Below, one piece after another: positions 1-6,587 of a stretch of DNA of 7,651 nt. The position numbers and the translations under genes were made by a program. The stretch comes from Flavobacteriia bacterium (lineage in GTDB: Bacteria; Bacteroidota; Bacteroidia; Flavobacteriales; Flavobacteriaceae): positions 1 to 7,651 of the forward strand of contig QNYL01000174.1 of NCBI GenBank assembly GCA_003973375.1, given 5' to 3'. The stretch's first letter is position 1; each line of letters starts with the position of its first letter. The notes under the pieces were generated by a model. That model did no database searches and was not told where the DNA came from. It worked only from the letters and a program-made list of their open reading frames with translations.

Positions 1-2290
1 TTATGTAGATCCGCAAATTGGTTCAGTTCATGGCAGATGGTTCTTTTACACACCTGCAGCACTTCCTTTCGGAATGGCAAAACTGGCACCTCATACCAAT
101 GCCTATAACAGTAAGGGCAGCTGGGGACCTACGGGTTACGATGACCGGCACAAATCTATAGAAGGTTTTGGCCATTTTCATGAGTTTCAGATCGGAGGCG
201 TGGTTTTTATGCCTACGGTAGGGAAACTTCAAACGGTACCGGGAACTCTCGAAGATCCCGATGCCGGATACCGCTCCCGGTTTGATAAATCTTCAGAAAA
301 TGCTGAACCGGGATATTACAGTGTTTTTTTACAAGATTACCAAATCAAAGCAGAACTAACAGCAACTAAAAGAGTGGGTTATCACCATTATACCTTTCCG
401 GAAACGGATCAGGCACATTTGATTATTGATATTGGCCATAAGCAGGGGGAAAGCAGTGATGTGACCGAGGCCTATGCCGGTTACGTAAACGGGAATGAGA
501 TTGAAGGCTATGTGGTAACTAATCCGGAATATGTAAAATTCTGTGATCCGGGTAAAAGGGTAAAAATGTATTTTGTAGCCAGGCTGAGTAAAAAACCGGT
601 CTCGGTATTAAGTTTTGTAGATCAGATTCAAAAACAGGGAAACAAAACCAAAGGGGTAAATAACGGACTTGTCCTAAACTTTTCTATGAAGAAAAATGAA
701 GTTCTGGAAATTCAAACCGGATTAAGCTATACTTCTATAGAAAATGCCCGCTTAAACCTGAATAAGGAAAGCAAGGGTCAGACCTTTAATATGGTTAGAA
801 AAGAAGCAAAGCAGCAATGGAATAAGAAACTGAGCAGAATGAGGGTTTCTGGAGGAAAAAAAGAGGACAGGATCAAGTTTTACACAGGGCTTTACCATGC
901 ATTGCTCGGCCGTGGCCTGGCCAATGATGTCAATGGGAGTTATCCTGTAGTTGATGGAAAGACAGGCCAGATTCCTCTTGATGAGAATGGAATTCCGAAG
1001 TATAATCATTTTAATACAGATGGGATCTGGGGTGGTTTCTGGAACCTGAGTCTGGTATGGGCCTTGGCTTATCCCGATTATTTTACACAATATGTGCAGT
1101 CTAATATTGATTTTTATAAAGACAGAGGCTGGCTGCATGATGGAACGGCAGCGGGTGTATATACCAATGGGGTGCAGACTAATTTTCAGGGACTTTTACT
1201 CGCTTCTGCTTATAATGTAGGAATTCGTGATTTTGATGTGGAAACCAGTTATAAAGCTGCTTTAAAAAATGAAGTAGAATATCATGGCCGTAATCTGGGA
1301 AATGGAAAATATGACCTCAGTTACTTTGTCAAGGATAAATATGTACCTTATAAAGACACTACCATTTCCAATGGATGGGTATATAATTTTGGAGCTTCTC
1401 ATACTTTGGAATACAGTTTTAGTTCGTATGCAGTTGCTCAGATGGCCCGGTCTTTGGGCAAAAAAGCTGATTATAAAAAACTGATACAACAAGCCGGTTA
1501 TTATAAAAATATCTTTGATCCAGAAACCAAATATATCCGGCCAAAGACAGAGGATGGTAAGTTTATTAAGGATTTCGATCCTATGAAAGCCTGGGATGGT
1601 TTTCAGGAAGGAAATGCTTTTCAGTACACCTGGTATGTTCCGCATGATCCCATAGCACTTATTGGCCTGATAGGAAAAGATCTTTTTAATAAACGTCTGG
1701 AAACCATGTTCGATGATGCTCAAAGAAGTATGTTTGGGGGTGGATCTGAAGAGATACACAGTTTTTCCGGAGTTGAAAAATTATACAATCATGGAAATCA
1801 GCCCTGTTTGCACGATGCCTGGTTATTTAACTATTCGGGGAAACCCTGGCTGACTCAAAAATGGACCCGTACGATCTGTGATGAATTTTATGGTACGGAA
1901 CCTTTGCATGGTTATGGTGTAGGGCAGGATGAAGATCAGGGGCAACTTGGCGCCTGGTATGTAATGGTATCGATGGGTTTGTTCGATGTTCAGGGGCATG
2001 CTTCTTCCCGGCCTTCATTCCAGTTTGGAAGTCCGTTATTTGATAAGATCATCATCCGGCTGGATCAAAAATATTATAAAGGGAAACAACTTGTTTTAGA
2101 AGTTAAAAATCAAAGTCAGGAGAATCCGTATATACAATCCGTATCATGGAATGGAAAGCCGGTAAAGAACAGCTGGATCTACAGGGATCTTTTGATGCAA
2201 GGCGGAACACTTACTTTTGTGATGGGGTCTAAGCCTAATAAAACATGGGGTCTGGAAACTTTACCACCTTCTATGTCTACTGAAAAGTAA
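1..2290 (+). CDS. GH92 alpha-mannosidase family glycosidase (5' partial)
   Basis: Family GH92 enzymes are calcium-dependent inverting exo-alpha-mannosidases, usually exported to the periplasm or cell surface. The reading frame is open from base 2, so the ATG at 74 is internal and not the start. The visible protein opens with YVDPQIG followed by PFGMAKLAP, the GH92 N-terminal signature (usually V-(N/D)-P-F-I-G ... PFG), so only the signal peptide and a few residues are missing. About 762 codons are visible, normal for the family. An N-terminal beta-sandwich domain is followed by the (alpha/alpha)6 catalytic domain. The likely catalytic acid is Glu in QEGNAFQYTW (codon 1607-1609); the base pair is Asp-x-Asp in GQDEDQGQ (1928-1930 and 1934-1936). 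The C-terminal MGSKPNKTWG is a usual GH92 ending. Oddities: the HGNQP motif has Gln (1799-1801) where many GH92 enzymes have Glu, and the common GFSHTHLSG motif reads GFGHFHEFQ. Family assignment is secure; linkage specificity is inference. The gene is convergent with the minus-strand operon and belongs to a separate transcript. Confidence 0.93.
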   Translation, partial: YVDPQIGSVHGRWFFYTPAALPFGMAKLAPHTNAYNSKGSWGPTGYDDRHKSIEGFGHFHEFQIGGVVFMPTVGKLQTVPGTLEDPDAGYRSRFDKSSENAEPGYYSVFLQDYQIKAELTATKRVGYHHYTFPETDQAHLIIDIGHKQGESSDVTEAYAGYVNGNEIEGYVVTNPEYVKFCDPGKRVKMYFVARLSKKPVSVLSFVDQIQKQGNKTKGVNNGLVLNFSMKKNEVLEIQTGLSYTSIENARLNLNKESKGQTFNMVRKEAKQQWNKKLSRMRVSGGKKEDRIKFYTGLYHALLGRGLANDVNGSYPVVDGKTGQIPLDENGIPKYNHFNTDGIWGGFWNLSLVWALAYPDYFTQYVQSNIDFYKDRGWLHDGTAAGVYTNGVQTNFQGLLLASAYNVGIRDFDVETSYKAALKNEVEYHGRNLGNGKYDLSYFVKDKYVPYKDTTISNGWVYNFGASHTLEYSFSSYAVAQMARSLGKKADYKKLIQQAGYYKNIFDPETKYIRPKTEDGKFIKDFDPMKAWDGFQEGNAFQYTWYVPHDPIALIGLIGKDLFNKRLETMFDDAQRSMFGGGSEEIHSFSGVEKLYNHGNQPCLHDAWLFNYSGKPWLTQKWTRTICDEFYGTEPLHGYGVGQDEDQGQLGAWYVMVSMGLFDVQGHASSRPSFQFGSPLFDKIIIRLDQKYYKGKQLVLEVKNQSQENPYIQSVSWNGKPVKNSWIYRDLLMQGGTLTFVMGSKPNKTWGLETLPPSMSTEK

Positions 2291-2360
2291 GTATTATTTT
2301 ACCTGAATCTGATAAAAATATAGTAGTAAAATAAAATATAAAATCTTTAGGCGTATTTTT
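2291..2360. terminator. Convergent intergenic gap with weak AT-rich inverted repeat
   Basis: This 70-base gap separates the stop of the plus-strand GH92 gene from the stop of the minus-strand permease. It holds a 9-bp inverted repeat (2294-2302 pairing with 2326-2334) with only one G-C pair and a 23-base loop. A seven-T run occurs at 2356-2362, but with no GC-rich stem next to it. The repeat could act in both directions as a weak terminator. No canonical intrinsic terminator is visible, so this call rests on location more than structure. Confidence 0.2.
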
Positions 2361-3539
2361 TTAATTCTCTTTATTGATCAATCCCAGGAATAGCAAATAA
2401 ACACCACAGGCAACCATTACAAAGATTCCGGCAGGCAGCCAGATATCCATTGCCAGTCCAACAATAAAAGGAATGATGGCACCACCACTGATGGCCATCA
2501 TCATCAAACCTGATATTTCGTTTGACCGGTCGGGCATTTTACCAACGGTAATTGAAAAGATAAGCGGGAAAATATTAGAAACCCCAAGACTTACAATAAA
2601 TATAATGATCCATGCAGCAATTTCACCGGTTGTAAATGCCAGGGCAGTAAGCGCTATAATGGTCAGAATCGAGGAACCTACTAAAAATTTACGGGGCACA
2701 AATTTTGTTAATAAGATTGCACCAACAAAAGTACCGATCATTTTAGCAAAGAAATACATTGATTTTCCATATTTGGCTGTTTCCGCATCAATTCCGATTT
2801 TTTGTTCCAGGAAATTACCAATGTTCGAGTTCATCGCTACATCAATTCCAACTACAAGAAATATACCGAATACCATCATCAGAACATACTTGTTCTTCAG
2901 CAATTTAAAACAAGATGAAAGTGTGGCACGTCCGCTGTCGGAACTGCTTTCCTCTACTTTTACAGAGGCAAGCCATGCCCATGAAAGGAGGGCGATAAAT
3001 CCGAACAGGTATAATCCGTAACGCCAGGTTCCTACTCCTGAAGTATCCCCAAATAAAACAGCCAGTTTAGGGCCGAGAACGGCGGCTACAAAAGGACCTA
3101 TCATTGATCCTATCGATTTCAGGAACTGAGAAAAACTCATATAGCTGGAGGCCTTATCGGTAGGAACAATGTCAACCAGTAACGGATTGGCAGAAACCTG
3201 AATAATTGTATTTCCTATTCCGAGTAGAGCAAATGCAATAAGGATAACAGGCAGTGTATTGCCAAATATCGGAACAAAAAGGCCAATGGCGGTAATCAGT
3301 ATTCCCACATTAAGTGCTTTCTTTTTTCCTATTTTATCCTGCCATATTCCCACAGGAACCGATAATAAAAAGAACCAGATAAAGGCTACAAAAGGGATCA
3401 GCTGAAGAATATACCGTGGGGTATCAGCACTCTGTTTTAATTCATCTACTCCTGTTCCTACCAGATCGGCAAAACTCATGACAAAAAATGCCATAAGTAC
3501 CGGAATAAAATGTTGAAGTTTAATTGATTTTGTTGTCAT
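2361..3539 (-). CDS. MFS sugar permease, FHS (FucP/GlcP/NagP-like) type
   Basis: This is a 392-residue inner-membrane protein with about 12 hydrophobic segments, the usual size and layout of a major facilitator. MFS motif A is seen as GIWQDKIGKKK (residues 64-74) between helices 2 and 3. The segment Q114-VSANP matches the Q-x-(A/S)-A/V-N-P motif of the fucose/glucose/galactose proton-symporter (FHS) group, and SNIFPLIF (321-328) matches its (M/I)FP(T/L)IF segment. A long polar loop at about 193-215 divides the two six-helix halves. It probably imports a monosaccharide or small oligosaccharide by proton symport; in this context mannose or another product of the neighbouring glycosidases is likely, but substrate is inferred from context. 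It is the last gene of the operon and starts 12 bases after the ROK kinase stop, indicating that release, uptake and phosphorylation are co-expressed. The start follows an AT-rich leader without a Shine-Dalgarno core, as is common in Bacteroidota. Confidence 0.88.
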   Translation of the reverse strand: MTTKSIKLQHFIPVLMAFFVMSFADLVGTGVDELKQSADTPRYILQLIPFVAFIWFFLLSVPVGIWQDKIGKKKALNVGILITAIGLFVPIFGNTLPVILIAFALLGIGNTIIQVSANPLLVDIVPTDKASSYMSFSQFLKSIGSMIGPFVAAVLGPKLAVLFGDTSGVGTWRYGLYLFGFIALLSWAWLASVKVEESSSDSGRATLSSCFKLLKNKYVLMMVFGIFLVVGIDVAMNSNIGNFLEQKIGIDAETAKYGKSMYFFAKMIGTFVGAILLTKFVPRKFLVGSSILTIIALTALAFTTGEIAAWIIIFIVSLGVSNIFPLIFSITVGKMPDRSNEISGLMMMAISGGAIIPFIVGLAMDIWLPAGIFVMVACGVYLLFLGLINKEN

Positions 3540-3551
3540 AATAAAGTTAGT

Positions 3552-4478
3552 TTAAATGTTTGGTAAATCATTTTTAACCTGTTCCCAGAAATCAGGTTCG
3601 AATAAACGGGCACTGCCAATTATAGCAGCTTCTTCCATTAAAGAGGAAATAATAAATTTTGTATCCAGTCCTTCTTTTTTAAGATCTTCTTTTGTTACAG
3701 GCAGAAAAAGATCGCTTGCATTGGAAATGTTTCCTCCCATCACGATAAGGTCGGGTTGATAGGTCTTTAAAAACGGTGTTAAGAATTCAGCAAGATTATG
3801 ACCGAATTCTTTAAAGGCCTGGTCGGAATATTCGTTATTTGCATTTGCGATTTCCTTTACGCCTTTAACTTCCTCACCGGACAGCTCCTTATATTTTTTT
3901 ATAAACCAGCGTGTAGAAAAGTATTCATCTGCGATACCGTCTTTAAACTTTTTATCCCACAGGCAACCGTCTTCCGGAACATCCGGAGCCTCTACCTGAG
4001 GAATCCCATCATTGATAAAAGAAGAACCAAATCCTGTTCCCAGAGTTATGGCAATGACCTTTTTGCTGTTCTTTGCTTCCCCCATTTTTGCTACACCCAC
4101 ACCAAAGGAGGTGGCATCATTCAGGTATCTTAGTTCATAATCAGTACCATCGAGAAAACGAACTAGTTCGTCAGAAACAGAGACTTTATATAGATTCTCA
4201 TATTTATCATTGGTCTCGAACATGGCTATACCGGTTCTGTAAATAAAAGGGCCGGGCATGGCAAAACCTATTCTTTTAAGACCGGTTAGCGTAGCATTTT
4301 TAATCGATTGATTGATCGCTTGACTCCATGATTCCATAATAGAATCTTTGGAGGCTTTGTTATCTACTTTCTTGGTTATTAATGTTCCTTCAACGATCTG
4401 CAATTTATCCATATCCACTGCAGCACTGGTAATGTGGCTTCCTCCCACATCAACTCCGATAACGATGTTTTTATTCAT
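3552..4478 (-). CDS. ROK-family sugar kinase, zinc-motif-less
   Basis: This 308-residue cytoplasmic kinase of the ROK (repressor, ORF, kinase) family probably phosphorylates the hexose imported by the adjacent permease. Visible motifs are the N-terminal phosphate loop GVDVGGSH (8-15), FAMPGPF (72-78), LNDA with the likely catalytic base Asp121, the second phosphate loop TLGTGFGSSF (145-154), and IVMGGN near the C-terminus. It has no DNA-binding N-terminal extension, so it is a kinase and not a ROK repressor. Unlike typical ROK glucokinases, fructokinases and ManNAc kinases it lacks the CxCGxxGCxE zinc cluster: Cys172 is the only cysteine. That region is replaced by a segment with DGCLWDKKF and DEYFSTRWF (170-192). 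LNDA and GTGxGS resemble polyphosphate glucokinases more than classic ROK enzymes (ENDA, GTGIGGG). The start lies 5 bases after the regulator stop, implying translational coupling. Glucose, mannose or fructose are all possible substrates. Confidence 0.85.
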   Translation of the reverse strand: MNKNIVIGVDVGGSHITSAAVDMDKLQIVEGTLITKKVDNKASKDSIMESWSQAINQSIKNATLTGLKRIGFAMPGPFIYRTGIAMFETNDKYENLYKVSVSDELVRFLDGTDYELRYLNDATSFGVGVAKMGEAKNSKKVIAITLGTGFGSSFINDGIPQVEAPDVPEDGCLWDKKFKDGIADEYFSTRWFIKKYKELSGEEVKGVKEIANANNEYSDQAFKEFGHNLAEFLTPFLKTYQPDLIVMGGNISNASDLFLPVTKEDLKKEGLDTKFIISSLMEEAAIIGSARLFEPDFWEQVKNDLPNI

Positions 4479-4483
4479 TTTTA

Positions 4484-5248
4484 TTATTTTTTAAATTCTC
4501 TTTTTATATCAATATCATAGGTAAAATAATCTGTTTTATAATAAACTATATTGTATTCTACAGGTCGGTTACCAGAGTCGAATACAATTCGCTCCCTTTT
4601 TAAAACCGGATCATTTTCATCGGTATTTAAAATTTCAGCCAGTTCTTTACCTGCAATAATAGCTCTTAATTTTTCTTTGGAAACAGTAACAATGGTGTCA
4701 TGTTTCTCTTCCAGAAGATCATACAAAGGTTTTTTAAAATTATCCTTATCGGATATACCTGTTCTGGGATGAAAATAAGAGATCGAGTAAAGGTATTTGG
4801 CCTCTTTTGATCCGCGGATCTTTTTCAGGCACCAAATTTTTTGTGGCTTGGAAATTGACAGGGCTTTATACACTTCCTTATCGGCATTGACCATGGAAAT
4901 ATCTATCAGATAATTTACAACATCGATGCCCTGTAATTTCATTTCTTTTGTAAAACTAATCCAGTTGTCCAGCCGGGTGGAGATCTTTTTTTGAACCACC
5001 TTGCTCCCTACGCCTTTTTTTCTTTCGATCAGGCCTTCCTGTACCAGTTTATTAATGGCCTGGCGGATGGTATTTCTCGAAACGCCAAATTTTTTAGATA
5101 AGCTTTCCTCTTTGGGTAAAAGATTCTTGCCGTCGATAAATCTTTTGTCTTTTATCAGTTCTCTGAGATAAGCCTCAATTTGTGCGTGATAGGGTACAGA
5201 ACTCTCTGTATCCAATATAAAATTTGTATAGGATTTGCTTTTCGGCAT
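4484..5248 (-). CDS. GntR-family (HutC/UTRA) transcriptional regulator
   Basis: This is a 254-residue DNA-binding regulator. The N-terminal GntR winged helix spans about residues 19-85: VPYHAQIEAYLREL opens it, the recognition region is LSKKFGVSRNTIRQAINKL (50-68), and the wing is EGLIERKKGVGSKV (71-84). Residues about 93-248 form an effector-binding UTRA domain, ending in a strand pattern with VLKRERIV and PVEYNIVYYK. UTRA regulators of the HutC group usually bind small sugars, sugar phosphates or amino-acid derivatives and release DNA on binding. Sitting between the glycosidase and the kinase in the same transcript, it probably autoregulates the operon in response to the imported or phosphorylated sugar. 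No convincing palindromic operator is visible inside the window; the likely site is the operon promoter beyond the right edge. The gene ends in two adjacent in-frame TAA stops (4481-4486) just before the kinase start. Confidence 0.92.
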   Translation of the reverse strand: MPKSKSYTNFILDTESSVPYHAQIEAYLRELIKDKRFIDGKNLLPKEESLSKKFGVSRNTIRQAINKLVQEGLIERKKGVGSKVVQKKISTRLDNWISFTKEMKLQGIDVVNYLIDISMVNADKEVYKALSISKPQKIWCLKKIRGSKEAKYLYSISYFHPRTGISDKDNFKKPLYDLLEEKHDTIVTVSKEKLRAIIAGKELAEILNTDENDPVLKRERIVFDSGNRPVEYNIVYYKTDYFTYDIDIKREFKK

Positions 5249-5272
5249 AATTAGTTTTTATACATCAAAGGC

Positions 5273-6571
5273 TTATTTTGTATGATCCTCAAATATAAGA
5301 ATTATATCATACAACACTCCTGCAGAACCCTTAAAAGTTGCCGATCCTTTAGGTTTGTTATCCACGGTGTACCATTCAAAAAAGCCATTGTTTTTAACAA
5401 CTCTTTCCATCATCGGTCTGGCCTGCTCATAAGCTTCTTTCATAAAACCGTTATCTGCAAGTGCAATGATCATTCTTCCGCCAAACCAGGTCCAGTCGCC
5501 TCCGTTCTGGTAACCGTAAGGATACATTCCTTTATTTTTAAAGGCTCCTTCCGGATAGGGAGGGTACAGGGTCAAGCCAATGCTTCCGGCACCGGATTTC
5601 TTAACATTGTCGATCATTTTTTCCAAAGAAACTTTTATCTGTTCTTTGTTTAAGAGTCCGGCCTGAATTGCTACAGCAGTTCCACCGTGATAATAGATCT
5701 TATTTTCATCGAAAGTATCCGGAAAAGGAGATCCGTTGAGGTAAATATGAGGAATAAACTTCTGGTTCTTTTCATCCCAGAGATATTTCATGGTATTCTT
5801 AGCAATGGAATCGTGAATGGGTTGCCATTTCTTTTGGCTTTCCGGAACCATTTCCATCAGGTTGTCCAGAGCGATAAGAAACATGGCATTGTCATAGATG
5901 TCAATGGCAAGATGAGAATCTTTGGTAAGGAATACTCCCCAGTCATGTTCGGGCTGTACATCTCCCCAGTCGGCAGTGGTGGCTCCCCAGATCAAACCGT
6001 ATTTATCATTAAATCTTTTCTTCATTAAAAAATCCATCGACCATTCCATCCTTTCTGCTACAGTCTTGTCGCCTATTTTTTCTTTAAGAAAATCACGGTC
6101 GCCACTTTTTTTGATATAGCGGTAAACTCCCTGAACCAGAGAGGTTTCCTGATCAGTTTCAACTGTATTCTTATGTCCTGCATATTGTTTTTCCAGATCG
6201 GTAAAAATAAAATCATAACCTCCTTTTACAGGTTTTGCCTTTTCCTTTGGAATAAATCCGTCGATGATATTTCCGTCATCTCCCTGTAACCGGAAAAATA
6301 CCCTGAGATTCTCTTTAAGTTTCTCTTTATCATAAACTTCTGCTGCCAGATCAATAAAAGTTGTGTAATCTCTAATCCACACTTCGGCATATCCGTCACC
6401 TGCATTAAAGCCTTTCTTGATCACTTCAAGAGCTTTTGCTTTAACAATTGGCAGTGTGGAATCCTTTTTGATTTCTTCTTTTAAAGGATCGGCCTTTGTA
6501 ATTTGTTTTTTATTACTGTTACATGATAAGATCAGACTTGCAGTAAAAATTAAAAATAGTATTTGTTTCAT
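5273..6571 (-). CDS. Six-hairpin (alpha/alpha)6 glycosidase-like lipoprotein
   Basis: This 432-residue protein starts with a lipoprotein signal: Lys2, a hydrophobic core and lipobox ILSC with the acylated Cys17. The residues after it (NSNKKQ) have no acidic run like the Bacteroidota surface-export signal, so it probably faces the periplasm. The rest looks like an (alpha/alpha)6-barrel glycosidase of the glycogen-debranching/GH63-like superfamily: VWIRDYT (64-70), ETDQETS (138-144), WGATTADWGD (195-204), YHGGTAVAIQAG (294-305), YQNGGDWTWFGGR (354-366) and a C-terminal FFEWY ... FKGSAGVLYD (398-422). By analogy with inverting enzymes of this fold, Asp201 or Asp204 could be the acid and Glu399 the base; this is inference. 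I cannot assign it to a particular GH family. It follows the second GH92 gene by 16 bases, so it likely acts on the same glycan, removing a capping or side-chain sugar. It could also be a carbohydrate-binding relative without activity, though the aromatic and acidic motifs argue for an enzyme. Confidence 0.75.
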   Translation of the reverse strand: MKQILFLIFTASLILSCNSNKKQITKADPLKEEIKKDSTLPIVKAKALEVIKKGFNAGDGYAEVWIRDYTTFIDLAAEVYDKEKLKENLRVFFRLQGDDGNIIDGFIPKEKAKPVKGGYDFIFTDLEKQYAGHKNTVETDQETSLVQGVYRYIKKSGDRDFLKEKIGDKTVAERMEWSMDFLMKKRFNDKYGLIWGATTADWGDVQPEHDWGVFLTKDSHLAIDIYDNAMFLIALDNLMEMVPESQKKWQPIHDSIAKNTMKYLWDEKNQKFIPHIYLNGSPFPDTFDENKIYYHGGTAVAIQAGLLNKEQIKVSLEKMIDNVKKSGAGSIGLTLYPPYPEGAFKNKGMYPYGYQNGGDWTWFGGRMIIALADNGFMKEAYEQARPMMERVVKNNGFFEWYTVDNKPKGSATFKGSAGVLYDIILIFEDHTK

Positions 6572-6587
6572 GGTATTGTATTTAATT

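Noticed and set aside
74..76. ATG at 74 as the start of the plus-strand GH92 gene
   Set aside because: The frame is open upstream and encodes the conserved GH92 N-terminus YVDPQIG ... LPFG, so this Met is internal and the true start is outside the window.
1262..1759. 165-codon open frame on the minus strand inside the GH92 gene
   Set aside because: It lies antisense to strongly conserved GH92 catalytic-domain sequence, has no recognisable motif and no separate context; it is a shadow frame.
2473..3021. 182-codon open frame on the plus strand inside the permease gene
   Set aside because: Its composition mirrors the transmembrane helices of the permease on the other strand; no family motif is seen.
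5249..5272. Possible internal promoter before the GntR gene (TTTG at the start of the gap)
   Set aside because: No TAnnTTTG element occurs at the right distance downstream, so the Bacteroidota promoter pattern is not met.
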